Shown in pieces: positions 1 through 7,591 of a stretch of DNA of 42,296 nucleotides (its first letter is position 1; every line of letters begins with the position of its first letter). The position numbers and the translations under genes were made by a program. Under the pieces are notes generated by a model, which saw only the letters and a list, made by a program, of their open reading frames with translations, ran no database searches and was not told where the DNA came from. Source of the DNA: a virus. The stretch covers positions 1 through 42,296 of the IMG/VR virus record IMGVR_UViG_3300046009_004300; one strand, written 5' to 3'.

Positions 1-126
1 TTGAGCTTGAGCACCTTGGCAATAACGCAATACAACACAGGTCAAATGGAATGGGATTTGACTCTGTAAACCGGAAGGCAGGGGGGGCGGGGGTCGACCA
101 GGCTCGACCGGCGACGACGGCGACCC
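1..126. repeat. Terminal direct repeat, left copy
   Basis: These 126 bases are repeated exactly at 42166-42291. The match stops within the 3' arm of a GC-rich hairpin, where the left copy continues with ATAG and the right copy ends in five T. Either this is a circular contig whose ends overlap, or a true short terminal redundancy. The sequence alone cannot separate the two. Confidence 0.95.
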
Positions 127-150
127 ATAGCCCCCCTCAGACTTTTTTTT
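80..150 (+). terminator. GC-rich hairpin followed by eight T
   Basis: The outer arms AGGGGGG (80-86) and CCCCCCT (131-137) pair, and the inner arms GGGTCG (91-96) and CGACCC (121-126) pair. An unpaired run and T8 (143-150) follow. This has the shape of an intrinsic terminator for rightward transcription, but its loop is long. The terminal repeat ends at the last base of the inner 3' arm, so the structure may also have stopped sequencing or assembly. Confidence 0.45.
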
Positions 151-247
151 GCCAACTGGCCCCCTTCGCGCTTGCGTGTACCCGTCGCCATGCTACATTC
201 CCCTACGTCGTCCAAGACACCTCCCAGCCGTGCGCAGCGGCTGGCCT

Positions 248-292
248 AGCCCGTTGCGCTTAGAGGAGCGTAGCGGGCTTTCTCTTTCTCCG
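248..292 (+). terminator. Terminator-like hairpin before the first gene
   Basis: A 13-bp stem (248-260 with 267-279, two pairs being G-U) closes a 6-nt loop and is followed by a pyrimidine tract rich in T. It lies only about 40 bp upstream of the first rightward gene. It could therefore end a short leader transcript, act in attenuation or antitermination, or block read-through across the genome junction. Confidence 0.55.
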
Positions 293-333
293 CCTTGCAC
301 ACTACACCGAGCCAGTGTACCGTCGTTTGTATT

Positions 334-741
334 ATGACCAAGTACACACTCAGCGAGAAGACGGTTAAGCAGCACTTAGGCCCGGCGTATCGGCCTATGT
401 CGTACAAGCAGGACGTGGATTACATCGAGCGGAAGGCGTTTCGCGGTGTGCGTCGTATCTATCGCAGTGACCTGTTGGATGGTACGCTAGCTTGTGATGT
501 GGCCGAGCAGGAGCAGCCTGTGGAGGAGCTTGTGCCCGTGGTGTCAGTGACACCTGTGACAGAACCGCAGCAGTTGTCGGTAAGTGATGAGGCAACGGAA
601 CAGACAATTGTCATGTTATATCCAAACAGTCGTTGGGTTAAGACTGATATGGCTGACAAAGTGTTTGTGGGTGCTAGAGGCTTTAACTTTCGCAAAGGAC
701 AGAAGATTCGGGTTAAGAACAAGACCATATGCATAAGGTGA
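334..741 (+). CDS. Hypothetical protein, basic C-terminus
   Basis: This encodes 135 residues starting MTKYTLSEKTV. I chose the ATG at 334 over an in-frame ATG at 295 because its TTATG context matches most other late genes here and because 295 would run back through low-quality sequence. The middle (about residues 50-85) is acidic and rich in Glu, Val and Pro, like a flexible linker. The C-terminal 45 residues are basic (GFNFRKGQKIRVKNKTICIR) and look like a small beta domain. I do not recognise a family. It overlaps the next gene by 13 bp, suggesting co-translation. It is the first rightward gene after the junction region. Confidence 0.6.
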   Translation: MTKYTLSEKTVKQHLGPAYRPMSYKQDVDYIERKAFRGVRRIYRSDLLDGTLACDVAEQEQPVEELVPVVSVTPVTEPQQLSVSDEATEQTIVMLYPNSRWVKTDMADKVFVGARGFNFRKGQKIRVKNKTICIR

Positions 742-932
742 CGCTCAAAGACAAGTTGGCAGTATATGACACGCTTGATCGGCTTAAGAGTAAGTTTAAG
801 TCGCTTATATTCGCATTAAGCGCAGGTTATATGCTGCATATCGCGCTTAAGTGTGTGTTAAGCCTGGTAAGCGCCGAGTATACGCCACTTAACACGTTTG
901 AGTTGGCTATACTTTGGATTATCTGTTCTTAA
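729..932 (+). CDS. Small predicted membrane protein
   Basis: This encodes 67 residues. A short basic N-terminus with Lys-rich residues (about 3-24) is followed by two hydrophobic stretches, roughly residues 26-47 and 57-66, separated by a short polar loop. That layout fits a small integral membrane protein. A holin or superinfection-type role is possible but unsupported, since holin-like genes already sit next to the endolysin. It overlaps the preceding gene by 13 bp and its stop codon falls at the start of a structured intergenic region. Confidence 0.5.
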   Translation: MHKVTLKDKLAVYDTLDRLKSKFKSLIFALSAGYMLHIALKCVLSLVSAEYTPLNTFELAILWIICS

Positions 933-1151
933 GCTAGAGCTTACTTCTTACTCACTAGTGATATTCCTCTTCTCTAGTGAACTTCTCTTACTCTAGCTTC
1001 GTGTTGCCGTGCGCACCGGGCTCCGCCCAGTGCTTACTCTCGCAGCTAACGCTGCTCACCGACGGAGATAAACAATCCGGCAAGGAGAGTTGCGAGTGAG
1101 CATAGTACCCCCAAGACTCAGCATTACTGCCTATCTTGGGGGAGTACTATA
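931..1151 (+). other. Intergenic region with several potential RNA hairpins
   Basis: No gene is visible. In order: AAGCTAGAG (931-939) can pair with CTCTAGCTT (991-999). GCAC-GGGC (1013-1021) pairs with GCCC-GTGC (1025-1033) around a 3-nt loop. An outer stem near 1034-1043 with 1091-1101 encloses CAGC-TAAC-GCTG (1043-1054) and CGGA/TCCG (around 1064-1080), like a junction. Finally 1102-1116 pairs with 1135-1151 as a 15-bp stem with one bulged base. There is no T tail after the last hairpin. The dense succession suggests a structured leader or non-coding RNA upstream of TerL. Confidence 0.45.
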
Positions 1152-1431
1152 CAAAAATGAGATTAACGATCCGTATAAGTGTCGTCGTTCGTTTCGCAAT
1201 TACAGTCGTGAGTGATGGCTACCCGTTCGGGAAACTCTTGCCATTCTCGTAGGCGTGACTGTCAGTACTCTGCAACTTTGAAGCCGAAGCAGATGTTTAA
1301 TCCAGCTCAAGAGGGATAGCTGGAACCATTTAATCGCCTGTGCGTCCGATGTTTCAGGTGGTGCAGAGGGTACACGGTCGCCTATTTGACGACACAAGGA
1401 ATTTAGAGCATCTTCAGGGAAAGTCAACTGT
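1152..1431. other. Intergenic region with no convincing gene
   Basis: No rightward reading frame longer than about 31 codons exists here. A leftward 75-codon frame (1427 to 1200) has no recognisable motif and no start signal. The TerL start codon follows at 1432. No small-terminase gene is visible in its usual place beside TerL. Confidence 0.5.
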
Positions 1432-4092
1432 ATGAATGAAGAAAATCAGGAAATTATCGAGAAAGTTTTAGCCTACAAGCTGGAGGATCATCCAATCCTG
1501 CCTATTCCAAATAAGCGGGAAAGATTGGCTATGATCCAGAACATTGGCCCGGAGAAGGTGCTTGATCTGTTCTTGATGCGGGAGAACAAGATTAAGGCTG
1601 AGCAGAACGATCCGATGCGGTATGGCCACGAGCTGCCGCACTGGCCGGATGCGGACAAGCTGCTAGACCGCTTTAACGAGATCGTCGTCCTTGGTGGGAA
1701 CAGATGTTTGGCCGGTGAGACGGAGATATACGATCCTGTGGCAAAGGTTTACAGGCGCATAGATCAGATTACCGAGCCGTTTTACGTTGAGTCTTGGGAC
1801 TTTGATCTTAAGAAGAAAGTACAGGGACGCGCATCAAGGCCCTTTCAGAAGCCTGTTGATAACTTATACCGCGCTGTTCTAAGCAATGGAGAACAAATTC
1901 TTTGTTCGGCAGAGCATCGAGTTTCAACTCCCTTCGGATGGAGTTCCCTAAAAGACATCGGACTCGGAGGGCTTGTCGCTTCTCATCTGACAGACAAAAG
2001 TTGGTTCTTTTTTTTCCTTGGTGCGCTGCCCTTATTCTTGCTAAACCTTCTTCCGTCCAACGTGGGCACTTACCTTTCAAGGTTGCGCGAAGATGTTCTG
2101 CATTGGAGCGAAACAGTTCAAGATTTTCTATCCGATTGTCCGTCGTCACTTCGTTTTTATGATGGACGACTTCTTTCGGGTCTAAAAACCGTCCTAGGTG
2201 GGCTTCCATCACAAGTCGATGCTCAAGAATGTAAGGAGTATGCCTTTTACGATGAGGATGGTCGGGCGCGTAAATCTCAATGTACCCGTCCTTATTTTGT
2301 ATTCGGCCTCCACGCCATCCTTTGTGCAGCCTCCCGCTTCTTGGCCCGCTTCTCGGACATTGGATGCCATATTCACGGCACACCTTCGACAGATACGCTG
2401 TTGAGTATTTGTGACCATGTAGGCGCTGAATTTCATCCAAAATGCTCTGCAAGGTGTCTCCGCGCGCGATTGCGGCGGCTAGTTCAGTCTGCGATATCAT
2501 TGACTTTAAGGGTGGTCTCATGGGCTTTAACTAAACACAACGAACTTAGACTCGTCAAGGTTTATCATAAACGAAAAGATACAGTATGGGATATCTCCGT
2601 TGATGGTTATGTTAACTACTTTATTGGAAGCATTTTACATAAAAATTCAGGCAAGACCGAGTACGCAGCCAAACGTATGGCTCAAGCTTTTGTGGGGACA
2701 GATCTCAACGGCCAAGCGCCGTCCTGGGTGAAAGAACGATACAGTAAACGCAACATCCGCATCTGGTGCCTGCACACTACCCACATGACAAGTGTGTCTG
2801 CCCAGCAGAACGTCTTTTATAAGTACCTGCCGCCTGAGATACGAAATATTAAACGTACTAATCATACGCAGATTAGTTTTAGCCAGAAGAACGGGTTCAG
2901 CGACAATACGGCGGTGTACATGGGTAACCAGATCTGGTTCCTTAACTATGCCCAGGACATTAAGGTGGTTGAAGGTGGCGAGGTGGACTACGTCTGGTGC
3001 GACGAACTTGTGCCGCAGAACTGGCTCGACACCCTGCGCTACCGTCTGGTGACTCGGTCCGGCAAGCTGATCGTCACCTTTACGCCGGTGCAAGGGTACA
3101 CCCAGGTCGTGAAGGAGTACATCAACAGTACCAAGGTGACGGCTACCCGCAAATCTCCATTATTACCCAATAACAACGTCTTGACGGTTCCAAAAGGCGA
3201 GATGCCGTACCAAGCCGAGAACTTGTATGGTAGGCACGCTTGTATTTGGTATCATACGGAACTTAACCCGTACAACAACTGGGAGCGCATGAAGCAGGAG
3301 CTTTCGGGGCGCTCCAGCCATGATATCAAGATCCGCGCTTATGGTTGGGCTGACCAGACGGCTGGAAGTGAGTTTCCCATGTTTGGCGACCATAACCTGT
3401 GGAAAGGAGACGCTGAGGAGGTTATCCCTGATGGGAGCAACTATATGGCTGTGGACCCGGCTGGGGCGCGGAACTGGTTCATGCTTTGGGGGAGAGTAGA
3501 CAAGTACGGTATACTATGGATCTATCGGGAATGGCCGGATCAAAGCTATGGGGAATGGGCGCTGCCTAGTGACAAGGCGGATGGTCGGGCTGGCCCGGCA
3601 CAGAAAGCTGGAGCAGGAAGGGGTGTGAACGAGTATACTGACTTGATCTGGAGCCTGGAGACGGCTGGAGACAAGCGTGAGATGATCGTGGACCGTTGGA
3701 TTGATCCGCGGACGGCTGGAACGGAGACGATCACCAAGGATGGTGGTATTACAGTGTTGGACTTGCTTTATCAGACTGATAATCCGCTTATGTTTACTCC
3801 GGCGGCTGCCATGCCAATTGAGGAGCGTGTGATGATTATCAATGATCTTTTGTCATGGAATGTAGAAAATCCAATGGTAAAAGGTGTAAATCATCCAAAA
3901 CTAATGGTTCACGAGTCTTGCCAGAACTTAATATACAGCTTAAAGGAATGGACTGGACAAGATGGACAAAAAGGTGCTAGTAAAGATCCAATTGACGCCT
4001 TAGGGTATATGGTGGTAATGCAGCCACAATATTTTGGAGGCGAACAATGGGAAAAGCAGATGAAGCAAATGGCTAAATGCGGTTCCTATTGA
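1432..4092 (+). CDS. terL: Terminase large subunit (TerL) interrupted by an intein
   Basis: The precursor is 886 residues. Removing the intein (residues 92-405) leaves 572, a normal TerL length. TerL is the DNA-packaging motor: an N-terminal ATPase and a C-terminal RNase H-like nuclease that works at the portal. The rejoined exteins read GGNR then SGKTEY, a perfect Walker A motif, with the splice point between Arg and Ser. Walker B is YVWCDEL (D524, E525 in precursor numbering), followed by a TFTP coupling motif. The nuclease acidic residues are plausibly D675 (AVDPAG), the Asp in IVDRWID and D855 (DALGY). It follows a long intergenic region and precedes the portal gene by 13 bp. Without splicing the ATPase would be dead, so packaging depends on the intein. 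The weak GGGAA upstream is the only ribosome-site candidate. Confidence 0.93.
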   Translation: MNEENQEIIEKVLAYKLEDHPILPIPNKRERLAMIQNIGPEKVLDLFLMRENKIKAEQNDPMRYGHELPHWPDADKLLDRFNEIVVLGGNRCLAGETEIYDPVAKVYRRIDQITEPFYVESWDFDLKKKVQGRASRPFQKPVDNLYRAVLSNGEQILCSAEHRVSTPFGWSSLKDIGLGGLVASHLTDKSWFFFFLGALPLFLLNLLPSNVGTYLSRLREDVLHWSETVQDFLSDCPSSLRFYDGRLLSGLKTVLGGLPSQVDAQECKEYAFYDEDGRARKSQCTRPYFVFGLHAILCAASRFLARFSDIGCHIHGTPSTDTLLSICDHVGAEFHPKCSARCLRARLRRLVQSAISLTLRVVSWALTKHNELRLVKVYHKRKDTVWDISVDGYVNYFIGSILHKNSGKTEYAAKRMAQAFVGTDLNGQAPSWVKERYSKRNIRIWCLHTTHMTSVSAQQNVFYKYLPPEIRNIKRTNHTQISFSQKNGFSDNTAVYMGNQIWFLNYAQDIKVVEGGEVDYVWCDELVPQNWLDTLRYRLVTRSGKLIVTFTPVQGYTQVVKEYINSTKVTATRKSPLLPNNNVLTVPKGEMPYQAENLYGRHACIWYHTELNPYNNWERMKQELSGRSSHDIKIRAYGWADQTAGSEFPMFGDHNLWKGDAEEVIPDGSNYMAVDPAGARNWFMLWGRVDKYGILWIYREWPDQSYGEWALPSDKADGRAGPAQKAGAGRGVNEYTDLIWSLETAGDKREMIVDRWIDPRTAGTETITKDGGITVLDLLYQTDNPLMFTPAAAMPIEERVMIINDLLSWNVENPMVKGVNHPKLMVHESCQNLIYSLKEWTGQDGQKGASKDPIDALGYMVVMQPQYFGGEQWEKQMKQMAKCGSY
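1705..2646 (+). mobile_element. Intein within the TerL Walker A motif
   Basis: This intein of 314 residues spans C92 to N405 of the precursor, with Ser406 as the +1 residue. Block A is CLAGETEIYDP, beginning with the nucleophilic Cys. Block B is GEQILCSAEHRVST, with the family's T-x-x-H present as S-x-x-H. Block F is VWDISVDGYVNYF and block G is ILHKN before Ser. Two usual histidines differ: block F has Val and the penultimate residue is Lys, with His just before it. The middle, about 190 residues, has no LAGLIDADG motif and reads as an unusual Trp/Phe/Cys/Leu-rich sequence, because the opposite strand there encodes an HNH nuclease. Inteins commonly occupy conserved ATPase loops such as this one. 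Confidence 0.93.
1808..2521 (-). CDS. HNH homing endonuclease encoded antisense inside the intein
   Basis: This encodes 237 residues entirely within the intein on the opposite strand. Residues 1-60 contain a helix-turn-helix-like region (around 20-52). Residues 71-145 are a classic HNH domain of the HNH_3 type: EHRLVMEAHLGR (100-111), the VVHHKN catalytic core with H120 and H121, and TTDNRIENLEL with N129 and N133. Such enzymes nick or cut intein-less alleles and promote homing. Residues after about 175 lie opposite intein block B and may be a run-on tail. The start is uncertain: Met1 and Met8 are both possible and neither has a clear ribosome site. No promoter was identified. The motif match is strong; activity is inferred. 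Confidence 0.88.
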   Translation of the reverse strand: MRPPLKSMISQTELAAAIARGDTLQSILDEIQRLHGHKYSTAYLSKVCREYGIQCPRSGPRSGRLHKGWRGGRIQNKDGYIEIYAPDHPHRKRHTPYILEHRLVMEAHLGRFLDPKEVVHHKNEVTTDNRIENLELFRSNAEHLRATLKGKCPRWTEEGLARIRAAHQGKKRTNFCLSDEKRQALRVRCLLGNSIRRELKLDALPNKEFVLHCLEQRGISYQQASERALMRVPVLSS

Positions 4093-4105
4093 ACTTTTAT
4101 TATTT

Positions 4106-6232
4106 ATGTATTCAGCTTCTTCAGATCCTTTAGCGATAGCAACAGCCGTCCCTGACGTAGGGGATTTGTTAAGTGAGTACAACCGTGCAATGATTAATTC
4201 GACGCAGGGTAACCTGACGACGAAGTTTGATGATGTGCGTTTTGCTCGGTGGGCCGGGCAAAGTGATGACGGGAAAAAGCATAGTAATTTGCGTAACGAA
4301 GGTGACCCGGCATGGCCGTTTGAGGGTGCCAGCGACGTTCGCAATCGTTTGATCGACTCCACCTGTAACGAGCTTTCGTCGCTTCTGGTAACTGCCTTTG
4401 AGCGTGCAACCATTCGCACGAGTGGCATCGACATGAACGACATGACGATTAGCGGGATTGCTACTACGCTACTGCACTGGATTCGCGACAGTAAGATGCC
4501 GCTTGAGCTCCGCAGGGAGGCCGAGCTTGGGGCGCAGTACGCTTTCCAGTACGGGTGGACAGCTTTCTTTATTGGCTGGAGACAGAACATCAGCAAGCGT
4601 GAACAGCCGGTGACGATGAATGAGATTGTTGCTTTGGCGCAGCAGTCACAGAGCCCGACGCTGATGCAGTTGCCGGACTTGATCATGCAACAGTCTGACG
4701 AGGCTGCTGCTATTCTTGAAGCTACAGTGCCAGGGCTTACGGCCACCGATGCAAAGCGGATGGTTAAAGAGTTGGCTGAAACAGGAGTGACCTCCAGAGA
4801 TGAAGAGTATGTCAGTAAAAACCTACCTGAGATTATTGCTCTTAAGCCTTGGGATGAAGTTCTTGTTCCGCCTGAGACGGCAGACCTACAGCGATCCCGT
4901 GTAATCTTCCGCCGGACATGGATGTCTGAAGTGGAGATTCGCGAGAAAATCACCACAGAAGGATGGAACAAAGACTGGGTGGAGCTGGCTGTGCAGATGG
5001 CTGGCAAGAGCAGCACGATGTACAACACGAACATCCTGCCCAGCACCGAGCTTCTTGTATACAACGGGCTCAACTATCAGAACATGATTGAGGTGGTGTA
5101 CTGCTACACCAAGAGCTTGGATGGCAAGGCTCCGTGCATCTACTACACGGTTATTTGTCCGCAGGCGGCAGTCGATCATCGCAAGGAACAAATCTCGTAT
5201 GCTATCCATGAAAGACTCGATTACGCGCACGGAGAGTATCCGTTTGTGGAGTTCCGTCGTGAGTGCATTCGCCGCGCTATTACTGATACTCGCGGTGTCC
5301 CTGAGCTTGCTCACACGGATCAGGACGAAATCAAGGCGCAGCACGATTCCATCCGGGATCATACTGCCTTCTCGACTCTTCCTCCCATTAAAGTCGTCAA
5401 ACGGATTGGTGCCATCAATCGAGTTGGGCCGGGAGTGCAGCTACCTGTCGTAAGTCCAACGGACTACACGTTCATGGATCCGCCCGCCCGCGAGCCGAGT
5501 GTGGCGTTTAACTTGATCCAACGTGTTGAGGCTAGTCACGCAGCTTACTTTGGCACGGTTAATCCTGGCGTTGATCCACGCAAGACACAGCTTAGTCAGC
5601 AGATGCTGGTAAACACTTGGCTGCTTACTTGGCGGACGATCTTCCGGCAGATGTTTAGTCTGTGCTGTCAGTACATGTCACCTGCCGAGATACAGCGCAT
5701 CACTGGTGGTCAATTGCCGCAAAATTTGTCTGAAATTCACAACGAGTTTGATTTGACGGTCAAATTTGACGTGATGGATCTCGATAAGGAGTACATTGCG
5801 CAGAAGATTGATTTCCTTACCAAGGTTGCACAACTTGACACTGGCGGAGTCTTGAACAGGAACAAGCTCACCGAAATGATGATTCAGGCTATTGCTCCAG
5901 AGGTGGCAAAAGACTTGATCCTTAATCCGCAAGATGCCAGCAGGCAGATGTTTAAGGATGTGCAATCAGACATTGGCATGATGCTGCTCGGCAACGAGGC
6001 GCTATACCAAGAAAACGACCCGGCTGCACAAACTAAGCTGCAATACGCGCAACAGGTCTTGCAGGCCAACCCGAAAGCGCAGGCTGCACTTCAGCAGGAC
6101 GAGAACTTCCGGGCGCTCTTCGAGAACTACGTTAAGAGCCTTCAGATGTCTGTTATGCAACAGCAAAACGCGCAAATTGGCCGGATTGGTGTAACTCCAG
6201 TAGCGCAGCAGGCACAGCAGGCACAACAGTAA
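4106..6232 (+). CDS. Portal protein
   Basis: This encodes 708 residues, the size expected of a large podovirus-type portal. It lies directly after TerL and before the scaffold and capsid genes. The N-terminal part contains PAWPFEGASDVRNRLID (about residues 70-86), a segment typical of portals, where W-P-[FY]-x-G-A-S/A-D-V/L-R is common. The C-terminus is rich in Gln and Ala (QQAQQAQQ), as in several barrel-forming portals. The protein would form the dodecameric ring at one capsid vertex and serve as docking site for TerL. There is no Shine-Dalgarno sequence; the leader is TTATTATTT just before ATG. A long leftward frame overlapping its start (5073 to 4000) is a codon-bias shadow. Confidence 0.82.
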   Translation: MYSASSDPLAIATAVPDVGDLLSEYNRAMINSTQGNLTTKFDDVRFARWAGQSDDGKKHSNLRNEGDPAWPFEGASDVRNRLIDSTCNELSSLLVTAFERATIRTSGIDMNDMTISGIATTLLHWIRDSKMPLELRREAELGAQYAFQYGWTAFFIGWRQNISKREQPVTMNEIVALAQQSQSPTLMQLPDLIMQQSDEAAAILEATVPGLTATDAKRMVKELAETGVTSRDEEYVSKNLPEIIALKPWDEVLVPPETADLQRSRVIFRRTWMSEVEIREKITTEGWNKDWVELAVQMAGKSSTMYNTNILPSTELLVYNGLNYQNMIEVVYCYTKSLDGKAPCIYYTVICPQAAVDHRKEQISYAIHERLDYAHGEYPFVEFRRECIRRAITDTRGVPELAHTDQDEIKAQHDSIRDHTAFSTLPPIKVVKRIGAINRVGPGVQLPVVSPTDYTFMDPPAREPSVAFNLIQRVEASHAAYFGTVNPGVDPRKTQLSQQMLVNTWLLTWRTIFRQMFSLCCQYMSPAEIQRITGGQLPQNLSEIHNEFDLTVKFDVMDLDKEYIAQKIDFLTKVAQLDTGGVLNRNKLTEMMIQAIAPEVAKDLILNPQDASRQMFKDVQSDIGMMLLGNEALYQENDPAAQTKLQYAQQVLQANPKAQAALQQDENFRALFENYVKSLQMSVMQQQNAQIGRIGVTPVAQQAQQAQQ

Positions 6233-6233
6233 T

Positions 6234-6485
6234 ATGACGGAAGATCAAAAGAACGCTTTTGGATTTGCAGGGAAAAACCTTGTTTGGTCAGAAATATGTA
6301 AGGTTCTTGAGCAGCTACAAGAGCAACACTGGATGGTTGCCATAAGTAAAGACTGCAAAGGAGAAGATAGAATACATGCGGCAGGGCAGGCTGATGGGAT
6401 TAATTTAGTTTTTAGCACACTTATTGAATTAAGAAAACAAGCTAGACAATTAAATGGCTTGACTCCTGAAAAAGATTTGGCATAA
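6234..6485 (+). CDS. Hypothetical head-cluster protein
   Basis: This encodes 83 residues beginning one base after the portal stop (TAA T ATG). It is mixed alpha-helical, with GKNLVWSEICKVLEQLQEQHW at the N-terminus and a second helix LVFSTLIELRKQARQL near the C-terminus. It has no Cys motif or membrane segment. Similar short proteins between portal and scaffold occur in related phages, but I cannot assign a function. After its stop, a short inverted repeat AACGC/GCGTT (6484-6510) lies in the 63-bp gap before the scaffold gene. Confidence 0.6.
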   Translation: MTEDQKNAFGFAGKNLVWSEICKVLEQLQEQHWMVAISKDCKGEDRIHAAGQADGINLVFSTLIELRKQARQLNGLTPEKDLA

Positions 6486-6548
6486 CGCCACTAACGGGCC
6501 TTCCAGCGTTACTGGATTGAATTAAAAAGGGCTTGCTACCGTTATAGC

Positions 6549-7550
6549 ATGAATAACACAAACACACAGCCTGACGCCGGGAGTCAGGAGGCAGACAGTA
6601 CACCCGTTGCAAATAACCTCGGAAAGATTGACGAATACAGCCTAGCTGATTTTGTTAAATCTAATTTCCTAAACGAGGAGGAGGCGGCTCCAGCCAAAGA
6701 GGAGCAGCAGGCGGAACCTGAGGTTGAGACGGAAGAGACAGCGGAAGCTGAACCTGAAGTCGAAGCTCAAGCGGAAGCCGATCAGTCCACCGATGAAGAA
6801 GGTGAGCCTGAAGAGAGTTCTTTGAGCCGAGGCGTACAGAAGCGCATCAACAAGTTAGTTGCTGCGAAGAAGGCCGCTCAGGCGCAACTTGAAGAGAAAG
6901 AAGCCAGATTAGCGCAAATGGAGCGTGAGTTGCAGGCATTAAAGTCTGTGCCACAAACCAGTGCGCCAACCGTATCTGACGCTGTAGAAGCACTTGGTTC
7001 CGTCGAGGAAGTAAATGCTGAACTTCAGCGAGCATTATATGTGTTGGATTGGTGCGAAGATAATCCTGATGGTGGTGTAATTACTGACCCGCAAGGTAAT
7101 CAGATTGAATTAGACAACCTACAGGTTCGCGACATGCGAAAGCTGGCTAGACGTAGAAAAGAAATTGAACTGCCAGCCAGGCTTCAATATTTGAACCAAA
7201 AGTCTCAAATAGAGCCAGTGCTAGCAGCCAAACATCCTTGGATGCGTAAACCGGAAAGCGAAGAATACAGGGTTGCCCAGCAAGTGCTGCGTGATTTCCC
7301 TGAAGTGAAGCGCCGCCCGGATCATATGCATCTGGTTGCTGCATTGATTGAGGGGTTGAAAGTATTTGCAGAACGAGATTCTGGAAAGGCTAAAGCCGCA
7401 CCAATCAAACGAGCACCAGCACAGCCAAGCGTTAAAGCTCCTCCTAAAGTTGATAAAGATGACTCTTCTCGCGCACAGAAGTCCTTCCTTAAGGATCCTT
7501 CAAGCAGAGATGGATTGAGTGACCTAGTAAAAGCAATGGGGTTTGTGTAA
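6549..7550 (+). CDS. Putative scaffolding protein
   Basis: This encodes 333 residues. Residues about 45-100 are highly acidic (Glu, Ala, Pro rich, EEEAAPAKEEQQAEPEVETEE-like). A coiled coil follows at about 100-140 (KLVAAKKAAQAQLEEKEARLAQMEREL), then a helical middle and a basic C-terminus ending KSFLKDPSSRDGLSDLVKAMGFV. An acidic, helical protein with a basic C-terminal tip placed just before the major capsid gene is the standard profile of a capsid scaffold that leaves the procapsid during maturation. The assignment rests on composition and position, not on a sequence motif. The start has no Shine-Dalgarno; ATG 6549 is the first in frame after the gap. Confidence 0.72.
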   Translation: MNNTNTQPDAGSQEADSTPVANNLGKIDEYSLADFVKSNFLNEEEAAPAKEEQQAEPEVETEETAEAEPEVEAQAEADQSTDEEGEPEESSLSRGVQKRINKLVAAKKAAQAQLEEKEARLAQMERELQALKSVPQTSAPTVSDAVEALGSVEEVNAELQRALYVLDWCEDNPDGGVITDPQGNQIELDNLQVRDMRKLARRRKEIELPARLQYLNQKSQIEPVLAAKHPWMRKPESEEYRVAQQVLRDFPEVKRRPDHMHLVAALIEGLKVFAERDSGKAKAAPIKRAPAQPSVKAPPKVDKDDSSRAQKSFLKDPSSRDGLSDLVKAMGFV

Positions 7551-7591
7551 GCCCCTTCAATTCAACAACCCAACTCAACTTATTTAGTATT

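Noticed and set aside
51-375. Short frames on both strands in the left-end region
   Set aside because: They overlap the terminal repeat and terminator-like hairpins and have low-complexity translations.
1200-1427. Leftward 75-codon frame before terL
   Set aside because: It has no recognisable domain or start signal. It may be chance or a remnant, and I could not support it as a gene.
4000-5073. Leftward 357-codon frame opposite the portal start
   Set aside because: It is a shadow of terL and portal codon use. Composition is Ser/Leu-rich without a domain.
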